Assembly: GCF_021653975.1 (NCBI RefSeq)
Contig: NZ_JAJKFK010000004.1
Span: 308,936-372,935, forward strand
Length of the DNA: 64,000 bases
Reading direction: 5' to 3'
From: Amycolatopsis sp. GM8
GTDB taxonomy: Bacteria > Actinomycetota > Actinomycetes > Mycobacteriales > Pseudonocardiaceae
The notes under the pieces were generated by a model. The model ran no database searches. It was not told the origin of the DNA and worked only from the letters and a program-made list of their open reading frames with translations. Shown here piece after piece: positions 1 through 7,925 of this stretch. The position numbers were made by a program, and so were the translations under genes. The number at the start of each line of letters is the position of its first letter. Within the stretch, counting starts at the first letter, position 1.

Positions 1-1053
1 CGAATGCTTCATGCCCAGCACATCACCGATCGCGTAAGCCGTGGACAACGACACCGCGAAGGCGCCGATGATGGAAGCGTCGAGCAGCGCGATCGCGAAC
101 AGCACCCCCGCGAGCTTGTCCGCGCGCGTAGCCAGGCCATGCGCGATCCCGGCGGCGTCACCGAAGTTGCCGAACCCGCCGGTGCCGGCGAACGCCGCCG
201 CGGCGAGGCCCATCATTGCCGCCGCTCCGATGATCACGATCGCGATGCCGAGCCACAAGTCGACCTTCTCGTAACGGATGAATCGTGGCGTAATGCGCTT
301 GTCGATGACGTAGGACTGCTGGAAGAACAGTTGCCACGGCGCGACTGTCGTGCCGACGATGCCGATGATCAGCAGCATCACGGTCGACAGGCCGCCCGCG
401 CCGCCCGGCAGGGTCGGAATCACGAACCCGGCCAGCATGTCCGAAGTGGACGGGTGTGCCAGGAAGTAGATCGGCACGAGCAGCAGGGACGCCGCGCACA
501 GCGTGATCGCGATCCGCTCGAACCGGCGGAACGACCCGGTGAACGCCGAGGCGACGATGATCACCCCAGCCACCACGACGGACGCGATCTTGGGCAGGCC
601 CAGGTAGCCGGTGGCCAGGGTGATCCCGATGAACTCGGTCACCAGCGTCAGGGCATTGAGCAGGAACAGGTCGAGTACGCTGAACGCACCCCAGAACTTC
701 CCGAACCGCTCCAGAATCAGCCGGGCGTGCCCTACGCCGGTGACGGCGCCGAGGCGCAGCACCATCTCCTGGTTGACGTAGAGCACCGGGACCAGCAACA
801 GCAGCGTCCACAGCAGGTGGGTGCCGTAGTTCTGGCCGGCCTGGCCGTAGGTGGCGAACGCGCCGGCGTCGTTGTCACCGACCATGACGATCAAGCCGGG
901 GCCCACGATGGCCAGCAGTGTCTTGAGCTTGGCGGACAGGCCACGGCGGGCGCCGGTGTCGTCCACGCGGATGGTGCCCAGCGCGCCGCGGATGTCGCCG
1001 ACGTGGGCCTCGTCCAGCACAGCGGGGCGCGTGGTTTCGGTGGTGGCGATCAT
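1..1053 (-). CDS. NRAMP-related (NRMT-type) divalent metal transporter, probably Mg2+; 3' end outside window
   Basis: Membrane transporter of the SLC11/NRAMP fold; 351 residues are visible and the gene runs off the left edge. Many hydrophobic helices are evident. TM1 carries GDNDAGA (residues 59-65) where classical Mn/Fe NRAMPs have DPGN, and TM6 carries TTVAPWQ (235-241), where the usual Met of the MPH motif is replaced by Trp. From family knowledge, these substitutions mark the NRMT branch that moves Mg2+. An M-box riboswitch on the same strand upstream supports Mg2+ as the substrate. The start at 1053 has GGAGG at 1060-1064. It is probably made when cytosolic Mg2+ is low. Mn2+ transport is the alternative but is less likely given the leader. 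Confidence 0.9.
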   Translation of the reverse strand, partial: MIATTETTRPAVLDEAHVGDIRGALGTIRVDDTGARRGLSAKLKTLLAIVGPGLIVMVGDNDAGAFATYGQAGQNYGTHLLWTLLLLVPVLYVNQEMVLRLGAVTGVGHARLILERFGKFWGAFSVLDLFLLNALTLVTEFIGITLATGYLGLPKIASVVVAGVIIVASAFTGSFRRFERIAITLCAASLLLVPIYFLAHPSTSDMLAGFVIPTLPGGAGGLSTVMLLIIGIVGTTVAPWQLFFQQSYVIDKRITPRFIRYEKVDLWLGIAIVIIGAAAMMGLAAAAFAGTGGFGNFGDAAGIAHGLATRADKLAGVLFAIALLDASIIGAFAVSLSTAYAIGDVLGMKHS

Positions 1054-1067
1054 GACAAGCCTCCTAG

Positions 1068-1084
1068 CCCCCAGCAACTGGGGG
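1068..1084 (-). terminator. Hairpin next to the transporter ribosome binding site
   Basis: CCCCCAG and CTGGGGG form a perfect 7-bp stem with a 3-nt loop, ending 4 nt from the GGAGG of the NRMT gene. It could be an expression-platform hairpin that hides the ribosome binding site, or an intrinsic-terminator-like stop without a U tract. Which of these it is cannot be told from sequence alone. Confidence 0.45.
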
Positions 1085-1184
1085 AGGGCAGGGGCATGGG
1101 CAGCCGGGTTTTCCCGTTGCAGCACAAGGACACCTGCCCAGGCGTCGGTGTTGCCTCGGCGGGGTGCACGCGTTGGGAAAGTGG

Positions 1185-1262
1185 TTACCGCATGCCGGAA
1201 GGATGTGAGGACAGGCGGGGCAGGGGCCGACTGTGGCCCGGACTACTACAACTGCAATCCAT
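1185..1262 (-). CDS. Possible 25-residue leader peptide between M-box and NRMT gene
   Basis: A short ORF starts with ATG at 1262, has AAGGAGG (1271-1277) 8 nt upstream, and ends in TAA at 1185-1187. The peptide is rich in Ser and Pro (it begins MDCSCSSPGH and has four prolines). It lies between the riboswitch aptamer and the transporter gene. Pro-rich leader peptides in Mg2+ transporter leaders of enterobacteria (MgtL, MgtP) sense Mg2+ through ribosome stalling. Whether this ORF does so is inference. It is too short for its coding potential to be judged alone. Confidence 0.4.
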   Translation of the reverse strand: MDCSCSSPGHSRPLPRLSSHPSGMR

Positions 1263-1344
1263 GTCTCTCGCCTCCTTCCGGCCGGGACACCCGCAGCGGT
1301 GTCGTGTCGGCGCGGCAAGGGGCACCGGCCCGAACAGGCCGGTT

Positions 1345-1515
1345 CACCCCAACTCGTCAGAGCTTTGGCACTTCACGGCGTAATCCCACCCGGAGTGGGA
1401 AGCCACTTGGCCTCACCCCTTAGGCCGGGGAGAGGTGTCCTGAACCTGGGCGTCTCTCGACGTCGTCGGGTCAGTGGCCTGTATCCGTGAAGACGCCTCA
1501 CCGAACGAGGTGCCA
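1345..1515 (-). promoter_or_regulatory. M-box (ykoK) Mg2+ riboswitch
   Basis: Read on the minus strand, the leader contains the ordered conserved blocks of the M-box aptamer: GGTGAGGC, ATACAGGCCACTG, GACGTCGAGAGACGCC, AGGACACCTCTC, GGCCTAAGGGGTGAGGCC, AAGTGGCTT, and GTGCCAAAGCTCTGACGAG. The outer stem pairs CTCGT (1505-1509) with ACGAG (1353-1357). M-boxes bind Mg2+ and switch off Mg2+ uptake genes. The gene about 290 nt downstream on the same strand is an NRMT-type transporter, which fits. A hairpin of CCGGCC/GGCCGG type (about 1326-1343) follows the aptamer and may belong to the expression platform. Confidence 0.85.
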
Positions 1516-1816
1516 CTCACAAAATCCGTAGTAACCATACGCCCTCGCCCGTCAGGTGTTACACCCCGAGTGTCAGAGACCGTCGTCACGCCCGACGGGG
1601 AACGTGCCACCCCGCTGTCGCGATGGGCGGCACAGCAATCGGATCGTGCCGACGCTCCCACCGCGGCCAGCCCGCCCAGTATGTAGGCGCTGGCGAAGGG
1701 GACGCCGAGGCAATGGGATACACGCAGGTCGAACACGCTGCCGGCGGTCGCGCCGGTCATGGCAGACCTCGAATCGGTGCGGGTAGTGGCTGCGCCATAT
1801 CGTCCATTGTGGATCT
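1516..1816. other. Region without a supportable gene
   Basis: This stretch lies between the M-box and the end of the LCP relic. Open frames exist on both strands, but none has a recognisable family, a convincing ribosome binding site or a partner. It probably holds the promoter of the M-box transcript. Confidence 0.4.
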
Positions 1817-3091
1817 CTATTTCACGCAGGGGATTCCGCCGCCGCTCAGTGCGGACAGCGCGTTGGCCGTGTCCGGAGTGGAGGGAGGCGGGGTGCTGGG
1901 CGTGCTCGACACGTGGTTCGGCGCGGGTGGGCTGACGTCGGCGCCGATAACCACGCGTACGTGTCCGGCCGGGACGTCGGTGTCGGCTGCGCTGGTGAGC
2001 CCGCCCAGGGCGCCGGCGATTGCGTTCGCCGCCGTCGACGCGTTGCTGCCGTAGTACACCGTGGAACGGGACAGATGGTGTGAGTCGGTGCTCAGGTGGC
2101 CCTTGCTGTAGCCCTGCGCCGCCAGTAGTTGCTGGACCTGCACGGCCAAGCCGTTACGGCTGGTGGCGTTCATAACGTCTACTGTGGCCGATGGACCGCT
2201 GGACGCAGCCGGCGTAGCCGCCGTGGAGGTGCTGCCACTGTTTCCGCTTGTTCCGAGCAGTTGGGACACGGTGGCGCGAACCTGGGCGAGGTTGACGATG
2301 TTGACGTCCTCGCCGATCGGGTCCTTGCCGAAGTGGTCGATCGGCAGTGTCACGAACGTGACGTTGCCACTGGTCAGGTTGAATGCCTGCCGGGCGAGCA
2401 AGAGTAGGTCGAGGTTGGCGTCGACGGCGGTGTTTTGTTTGGCCACGGTCAGGTTGCCTTGGAGTTTGGCACGTTCGGTGAACGTGCCTGCCTGCTTGAG
2501 CTGGTAGGCCAGTGACGCGATGAACGCCTGCTGGCGGCGTTCCCGGTCCAGGTCGGTGAAGTTCAGCGACGGATGGACGTTGTCACGGCGCTGGCGGCCG
2601 AACGTCACTGCTTGTTCGGCGTTGATCTGTTTCTGTCCTTTGTGGAAGTTCGTGCCGGAGTAGCTGTCCTGGGTGTCCTCGTTGACGCACACCGTCACGG
2701 GCTGCACCACTTGCGCGATCTGGAAGAACGCCACCAGGGCGACTTCGACGAAGTGGTCGATAGTGACGCCGCCGAGGAATTGGCGCACGGTGTCGATCTC
2801 CGCCTTGCGCCCGGCCTCACGCGCCTGCTGCTCGCGCTGTGCGGTGTTCGTCGCACCCTGTGCGGCCAGTTGTTTGGCCTTGGCGTCGAACGGCAGCCCA
2901 TAGGCCTGTTTGATCTTGCCTTTGCACTGGTTGTCGGGGCAGCCGTCGAGGTCGACGTAGTCGTCGCGGGGGATGCAGATCGAGGTGGCCTTGCCGCCGT
3001 CGCCGGGCACGGCCTGGGCGTATTGGTTCGCCTTGGCCATGGTCGGCGCTTTTGGGACGACGACGGTGGGCGTGCCGCATGTTGGATTCAA
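1817..3091 (-). pseudogene. LytR-CpsA-Psr (LCP) family protein with LytR_C tail, 5'-truncated
   Basis: Intact LCP proteins are membrane-anchored enzymes that attach secondary polymers to peptidoglycan. The visible part has LCP hallmarks in order: ATSICIPRDDYVD, the Cys-rich DGCPDNQCKGKI segment, VDHF-type and NFTDLDRERRQQ motifs, then a LytR_C domain (DVMNATSRNGLAVQVQQLL) and a Ser/Pro/Thr-rich tail. The N-terminal membrane anchor and the first part of the catalytic domain, with its early Asp/Arg phosphate-binding residues, are missing. The frame instead opens in AT-richer DNA (about 3090-3130) with no signal sequence. It is therefore most likely a remnant cut at its 5' end. Expression of a secreted enzyme from this frame is improbable. 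Confidence 0.8.
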
Positions 3092-3259
3092 TGTTCCATA
3101 TGTTCTATCTGCTGGTTTCTATTGTATTGTCTTGATCGTCGTATTTGCACGCTGATTTGGCGTCGAGCGAACGCTGTCGGTACATGGAATCAACACGGTC
3201 CGCCGGGAATCGTTCTATTGGGCGGCCGTGGTCGCGACGTCCGCGGTGGGGGATTTGAC

Positions 3260-3762
3260 CGCGACGACGTTGAACGGTCGATCGTGCTATTCGCCGCGCT
3301 GATCCTCGTTCCCACGGCGGGCTACCGCTGGCTGAGGTGGGTTGGACGCCGCGAGGCAGATGCCTCTATTGTGGACGGTGACATTGTCGGTGCTGCCACC
3401 GTGCGGAAGGCAAGGCAAGCGGTCAGCTCTCAGCGCGCTGTCCGCGCCGGAGCGAGAGCGCCACGACCTCGCTCAACGATTGCACGACGGACCGATTCAG
3501 ACATTGCCAGCAGCCGGCGTGGTGCTTCCCCGAACCGGATCCCGTAGCTCACAAGGGTTCACCCCATACACGAGCAAGGGGAGCATCCGGCAGTTACGGA
3601 CACTGACCGAGGACATCCTTCGCACAGATATTCCTGCTGCGGATCTCACCACATCCGGATGCCGGGCGAGAGCCGGCCCGCGGACATCACCGGCGAACAA
3701 GCACTGATCATCGCCCGCAGCGCGGGAACTCGTACGCAGCGTCGTACGACACACCAACTAGA
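3260..3762 (+). pseudogene. NarL-type sensor histidine kinase relic, frameshifted
   Basis: A decayed kinase. One frame reads ERERHDLAQRLHDGPIQT (about 3448-3505), the dimerisation/phosphoacceptor box of HisKA_3 kinases with the His in RLHDGP. Downstream, IRQLRTLTEDIL fits the next helix, and a shifted frame reads EQALIIARS followed by RELVRSVVRHTN and a stop at about 3762, resembling the start of an ATPase domain. A hydrophobic stretch (SIVLFAALILVPTAGYRWL) near 3280 may be the last membrane helix. At least two frameshifts are needed and the ATP-binding domain is lost. No response regulator partner is adjacent. Confidence 0.6.
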
Positions 3763-4021
3763 ACCACCAATGCCGGCGGCGCGCTGTCCCTCCGATCAGG
3801 TTCAGAGACGAGTTCCGCGGTCACGATCCAATTGCGGTAGAACCTTGGGCAATGCCGCCAAGGTCACACATGCTTGTTGTGGCTCGCGGCTTTGTAGCCG
3901 ATCATCCAGCAGCGAGACCCGGCTCTTTCGTTACCCCAGAACAGGCTCGGCGTGTCCACCCGCGGTAGGCAGACGCACCACCTGGAGACGCGCGGAGTGT
4001 CAAGCCATCCACTCGGCCGCC

Positions 4022-4519
4022 TCATTGACCAGACGTCAGCTTTTTGAGCGTTCCCCAGAACTGGTCGACCGCCGGCGATTGCTCCATCAGTTCGACGAAC
4101 ACGCCATCGAGCGGCCCACCTCCCAGGCTGGCCGTACGCGCCGGTGAGTCAGGCGATGTCTTGTCGTAAACGATCGAGCAGTCGGTGTTGACAAACCGGC
4201 CGATGGGTTCTCCCAGCACCGGAACCTGAAAGGCCAGGTGGTGCAGTCCTTCGCCGCGCTCAGTGAGAAAGGCACCGTGAGGAGACTCATGATCCAGGGG
4301 CTGAATAATCTCCAGAAACAGATTGTCGAGTCGTAGGACACCGACAGATACTCGAAGATCTGGTGTCGTGCTGCTGTCCGTGAGCTCAGCGGTGTCGACG
4401 TCCGGCACAGACCAGCCTTCGACCCCGAACATGGTGCCCAGATACTCGAGACTGCGGTCCCGGTCCGCAACGACGATCCCGACGTGGTGTACACCACCGA
4501 GAGTTGGCTTCGCTTCCAT
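4022..4519 (-). CDS. VOC (glyoxalase/bleomycin-resistance superfamily) protein
   Basis: This 165-residue protein has the paired beta-alpha-beta-beta-beta layout of the VOC fold: GVHHVGIVVADRDRSLEYL at the N-terminus and GLHHLAFQVPVL in the second half, ending near VFVELMEQS. The closest feel is to methylmalonyl-CoA epimerase-like members, which use a metal held by His/Gln/Glu. The His in VHHVGI, the His in LHHLAF and the Glu in FVELME are good ligand candidates. The ATG at 4519 was chosen because homology starts there; the longer open frame upstream is shadow sequence. It sits alone among gene relics, so the pathway is unknown. Confidence 0.75.
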   Translation of the reverse strand: MEAKPTLGGVHHVGIVVADRDRSLEYLGTMFGVEGWSVPDVDTAELTDSSTTPDLRVSVGVLRLDNLFLEIIQPLDHESPHGAFLTERGEGLHHLAFQVPVLGEPIGRFVNTDCSIVYDKTSPDSPARTASLGGGPLDGVFVELMEQSPAVDQFWGTLKKLTSGQ

Positions 4520-4857
4520 GATCCACGGACGGCCGAGGCCAGTCACTTCCACGGGAGCGAGCGAGTACGTCCATGCCGAGGTAGTGGCGGCCTTCGATCC
4601 GCTCGTTGTCGCCGGGGAAGCGCGAAGGCAGCGGTACGCTGGAAGACGGTGAGCCAGGCAGCCTGTTCCGCGATGACCGGGATAGCCTGAATACCGGAGG
4701 AGCCGGTCCCCCTTGGTATAGACAAGCAGGGACTGATCTGAGTCCAGAGCGCGAGGTAGCGGCGCGTCGCGGACCTGACCCGGGCCCACCCGCAGCGCCA
4801 CCGACGCGTTGACCCTCATCGCAGGACACCATCCATCCCTTCGCCGGAGGCGCCATG

Positions 4858-5290
4858 CGCGCCATGCACTGCCGCGACCTGCCTTGGCCCACCGATGTTC
4901 TCGCCGGCGTCGGCGGAGCGCAGGTCACCCTGTCGTACTTCATCGAACCCAACCCCGGCCGGCACGGCTGGCGGCGGCGGTACAGATCAACGAGAAGGCC
5001 CTGGCCGAAGATGAGAGGCGAGCCAGGTCCAGCAACGACACCGGCGAATGGTTCTTCGACTCTGATCACCAGAGCGCGCCGGGGTCCTTGCACACCGACA
5101 TCTGGACCGGCTGCCGAAACAAGGCACACGACCGCAGCGAGGATGGCGCTCGCTGCGCCGAGGTCCTCTCGATCGAGACGACGGACGTCGACGTCTGGAC
5201 ACCGGTCGCCCAGCACATCACCGCCCCCACCGGCACCAGCGACCAACTCGTTCCTGCCTCAACAGCGCGATCTCACTGCACTGCGGACTG
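4858..5290 (+). pseudogene. S8 (subtilase) family peptidase, C-terminal relic
   Basis: Two frames must be joined to recover the C-terminal part of a large actinobacterial S8 peptidase. One reads PWPTDVLAGVGGAQVTLSYF and IEPNPGRHGWRRRYR. After a frameshift near 4985 the other reads NEKALAEDERR, GEWFF, PGSLHTDIWTG, DRSEDGAR and IETTDVDVWTPVAQHI. The catalytic N-terminal domain is gone. From family knowledge, this peptidase class is normally paired with an AAA ATPase, but no partner is visible. Recognition is from remembered family motifs and should be confirmed by a profile search. Confidence 0.6.
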
Positions 5291-5385
5291 ATCATCACCG
5301 CCGGGACAGACCTCACACAACCCGCGCCTGATGTCGCGAAAACCAACCGCAGCAACGATTCCTCGTCCAATCGCCACACGACTCA

Positions 5386-5700
5386 ATGGCGAAGATCGAC
5401 TCCATTCCCAGTCAACCCGAGGCCCTCGTCGCCTTCGCGGCGCCCGACACCGGGTACGGCACCACCGGCTACCCCGCCGATGCCCTCGCCTCCGATTGCC
5501 TACCCGGCGGACGCTGGACCACCACCGGCGCCATCACCGATATCACTGCCAAACAACCCGAACTGATCATCTCGGCAACGAGTTCTACTCCCAAGTCCCA
5601 CCGACGACCTTCGCGACTAACCTCACCAACGTCGTTGACACGCGTCCGTCGGCCGTGGTCGTTCGTACCCCTGTGGCAAGGGGAACATCCAAAGAAATGA
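5386..5700 (+). pseudogene. Unrecognised decayed gene with frameshift
   Basis: One frame reads PEALVAFAAPDTGYGTTGYP and then TGAITDITAKQPELI. Near 5578 the sense appears to move to another frame reading GNEFYSQVPPTTFATNLTNV and then VDTRPSAVVVRTPVARG. The two halves look like one protein broken by a frameshift, because each keeps plausible residue composition on its own side of the break. I do not recognise the family. It follows the S8 peptidase relic on the same strand and may belong to the same degraded insertion. Confidence 0.35.
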
Positions 5701-5838
5701 GGCGGAACCCTTTCGCCCGCCATCCGCCGGGTCTCAGAGTTGACGCTGGGCTGGCTGGGTTCAGGCTACCTGTCACATCGCAGCTGCGGGTGCCCACCGC
5801 ATTCGGCGGCGACGGCGGCAAACCTGGCAGGCGCGGGG

Positions 5839-5868
5839 GAGCGGCGCCCCGATCGCGGGGCGCCGCTC
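5839..5868 (-). terminator. Strong hairpin downstream of the YciI gene
   Basis: GAGCGGCGCCCCG and CGGGGCGCCGCTC form a perfect 13-bp stem with loop ATCG, 17 nt beyond the YciI stop. The position fits a transcription terminator for the minus-strand gene. Confidence 0.7.
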
Positions 5869-5885
5869 GATGGAACTGTTTTAGT

Positions 5886-6182
5886 TCACATTCCCGGCAT
5901 GGTGAGGCACTCGAGGACCTCGATGGTGCCGATCTGGGTGTGGGGGTGGTTTTCGAGGATCGCGTCAAGTGCGTCGCGGGATTTGGCCTGAAGGACCGAG
6001 TAGCCGCCGATGGACTTGTCGTCGCCAGACACGGGTGAGCCGCCGTCGACGACGGCGTCGCCGGCCTTGGCGAACCAGTCCATCCAGGCCTGCATGCCCG
6101 CCTGCTGTTGCTCGGGGGTGGCGTTGGCCATCTGCTCGGCGGCCGAGACGTCGGCGCGGTAGAGAACGAGGAAGTTGGTCAT
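5886..6182 (-). CDS. YciI/YCII-related family protein
   Basis: A 98-residue cytosolic protein starting MTNFLVLYRADVSAAEQM and ending in a GTIEVLECLTMPGM strand, the layout of the dimeric alpha/beta YCII-related fold. It contains WMDWFAKAGDAVVDGGSP, typical of the actinobacterial branch often found beside sigma factors or SRPBCC proteins. Its biochemical role is unknown. It ends just before a strong terminator. The SRPBCC and ArsR genes follow 66 bp upstream on the same strand, so the three may form one transcription unit. Confidence 0.8.
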   Translation of the reverse strand: MTNFLVLYRADVSAAEQMANATPEQQQAGMQAWMDWFAKAGDAVVDGGSPVSGDDKSIGGYSVLQAKSRDALDAILENHPHTQIGTIEVLECLTMPGM

Positions 6183-6248
6183 GTTCTTCTCCTTGGTGTT
6201 GTGAGGGATTTTTGGGTCTGGGGTCGGTCCTGGGCCTTGCCGTCCTTG

Positions 6249-7208
6249 TCAGCTCAGGGAACGGCCCGAGTATGCGGCAAGCCGGTCCAATGCGCCGGCT
6301 TCAGCGGGAGCGTCCACCGCTGCGCGGAAGACACCGCGCTCGCGGCTGCCGTCGATGGTCGGGAGTCCGCGCTGGGACACGTAGGCGACGAGTTCGTCGG
6401 AGACCTTCATGGTCTTGCCGCTCGCTCTGGCGAAGTCCCAACCATGCAGCAGCAGCTCCAACGAGAGGATTGTTTTGGCGGTGTCGGCGGGAAGGTCGCC
6501 GCCGACGATCGTGTCGCCGCGGTGCGCCAGCCACGCCTTGATCACCTCGCCGGTCATCTCCGAGACACACGCCTCCAGCGAACCGCCGTCAGGGCGGGTC
6601 ACCGTCGCGCCGGCCATGTCCCCCAAGGTCGTCAGCGACCCGAACAGGTGCTCCGCAAGGGCGTGGCAGTCGTAGTCGTCGCATGGCGTCGGCCTCGTCC
6701 GGTCCTCGTCACGCAAGCCGCGCAAGATCGGCTGCAACGCCGCCAGCGATGCCTCGGCCGCGATCAGAGGGTCGATGGGGTCGGGAGCCCAGGCCCACTC
6801 GTCGGTGCCGGCGTCACCGGTGGCAACGTAGCGCTGCAGGCGGTCGAAGTAGTGGTTCCAGCCCTCGGCGTGGGAGGCGGCCTGCGCCGCCGTCAGGCCC
6901 TCGTGCACCAGGGTTATCCGAGTGCTCTCACCGACGGGCTCGAGCGTGATCGTGACCGTGGACATGTCCGGCGCGAGCTCATCGCCTTCCCAACCCCAGC
7001 CGAAGACTACCCGCTTGCCCGGCTCGATCTCCTTGAAAGTGCCACTGGCGCGGTGGCCAGGTGTCACAGTCCAGTGGTACGCACCGCCGACTCGCAGGTC
7101 GACCCGCGCCGACACCGTCTGCCAGCGGCGCAGCCGCTCCGGCTGGGTGACAAGTGCGAACGCCTCGTCGAGCCCGACAGGCAGCACGACGGTCTTGGTG
7201 AACGTCAT
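6249..7208 (-). CDS. Fusion of SRPBCC (AHSA1-type) domain and DinB/maleylpyruvate isomerase-like domain
   Basis: Residues 1 to about 135 form an AHSA1-type SRPBCC domain (MTFTKTVVLPVGLDEAFALV, LRRWQ, GGAYHWTVTPGH, VVFGWGWEG), a hydrophobic ligand-binding fold. Residues about 145-319 match the TIGR03086-like metal-binding four-helix domain (LIAAEASLAALQPIL, TPCDDYDCHALAEHLFGS, SLELLLHGWDFARA), with His candidates in AEHLFG and LLHGWD. The ATG at 7208 overlaps the ArsR stop (ATGA), so the two are translationally coupled. ArsR/AHSA1 pairs are common in actinobacteria, but fusion to the second domain is less usual. The substrate is unknown. Confidence 0.8.
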   Translation of the reverse strand: MTFTKTVVLPVGLDEAFALVTQPERLRRWQTVSARVDLRVGGAYHWTVTPGHRASGTFKEIEPGKRVVFGWGWEGDELAPDMSTVTITLEPVGESTRITLVHEGLTAAQAASHAEGWNHYFDRLQRYVATGDAGTDEWAWAPDPIDPLIAAEASLAALQPILRGLRDEDRTRPTPCDDYDCHALAEHLFGSLTTLGDMAGATVTRPDGGSLEACVSEMTGEVIKAWLAHRGDTIVGGDLPADTAKTILSLELLLHGWDFARASGKTMKVSDELVAYVSQRGLPTIDGSRERGVFRAAVDAPAEAGALDRLAAYSGRSLS

Positions 7209-7513
7209 CCGTTATCCCTCATCTTCTTCGCGTCGGCGACGAGTTGATCCAACTCATCGGTCCAAAAGCGGTCGATCTCGGCTTGTAGCGCCCGCAGCCC
7301 ATCCGGAACCACGCGGTAGTGACGTTCTCGGCCGACCTTCCGCGCCTCGACCAACCCAACCTCGGCCAGCAGCAACAGGTGCTGCGAGATCGCCGAACGC
7401 GTCACCGGAAACTCGCTCGCGATCTCAGAGACCGTCCGGGACCCCGAAGCGAGCAACTGCAGGATCCGGCGCCGCGTCGGCTCCGCTGCGGCGCTGAGTG
7501 GGTCGGTCACCAC
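7205..7513 (-). CDS. ArsR-family transcriptional regulator
   Basis: A winged-helix repressor of about 100 residues. The motifs are VTDPLSAAAEPTRRRILQLL, then SEIASEFPVTRSAISQHLLL (recognition helix) and GLVEARKVGRERHYRV (wing). No Cys pair for metal sensing is present, so it belongs to the SRPBCC-linked type rather than the arsenic-sensing type. An open frame extends to 7555, but that region contains an inverted repeat that is probably the operator. I therefore prefer a GTG start at 7513 or 7510. It is coupled to the downstream SRPBCC gene by an ATGA overlap and likely represses this unit. Confidence 0.8.
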   Translation of the reverse strand: MVTDPLSAAAEPTRRRILQLLASGSRTVSEIASEFPVTRSAISQHLLLLAEVGLVEARKVGRERHYRVVPDGLRALQAEIDRFWTDELDQLVADAKKMRDNG

Positions 7514-7518
7514 GAATA

Positions 7519-7536
7519 CGTTAGCAGCGACTAACG
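7519..7536. promoter_or_regulatory. Probable ArsR operator
   Basis: The inverted repeat CGTTAG...CTAACG (6-bp arms, 6-nt spacer) lies immediately upstream of the proposed ArsR start. The position and symmetry fit an autoregulatory operator. No footprint-type evidence is possible from sequence. Confidence 0.5.
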
Positions 7537-7659
7537 CATTCTGCCAATCCCGCAAGCCGTGTGCCGACGCCGCTCGCAGCGCCGTCCGGGCGTGCCACTT
7601 GCCGAGTCCGAGCCGAGATCGCGAAGCCGATGTCGGCTACCTCGTTGCTGATGCGCTAG

Positions 7660-7925
7660 GCGGACCGGTACCGGGGACCCGCGTCAGCGGGAGTCGGCGC
7701 CGGACTGCATCGTGATCACCGCCGCGCGCGATCTCGACACGGTGCGAAACGCCGTGTACCTCGGAGCGGTGTACTACCTCGTCAAGCCGTTCGGCTTCGA
7801 CCAGCTGCGCGCCCAGCTCGACGCGTACCGTGAATGGCACCCGAACACAACGCCGCTGGCGAGGCGGATCAGGCCACAGTGGACAGTTTGTACAACATCC
7901 TGCGCGGCCCGTCCTCGGCGCTGCG
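7660..7925 (+). pseudogene. Response regulator fragment (DcuR/CitB-like), fused to recombinase relic
   Basis: Only the second half of a receiver domain remains: RQRESAPDCIVITAARDLDT, then VRNAVYLGAVYYLVKPFGFD with the conserved Lys-Pro, and LRAQLDAYREWH. After a frameshift near 7845 the linker reads GEADQATVDSLYNILRGPSSAL. The phosphoacceptor half is missing and the reading frame passes directly into the serine recombinase relic (IGPVGFYGRCSTEDNQ). No DNA-binding domain follows. The join marks a recombination point inside what was a two-component regulator gene. Confidence 0.65.

Noticed and set aside
4-1383. 459-codon plus-strand frame opposite the NRAMP-type transporter and M-box
   Set aside because: Composition is Arg/Asp/Gln-rich shadow; the minus strand encodes helices and transporter motifs and a structured RNA.
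1413-1760. 115-codon minus-strand frame overlapping the M-box
   Set aside because: It overlaps the conserved riboswitch core, has no family and no good ribosome binding site.
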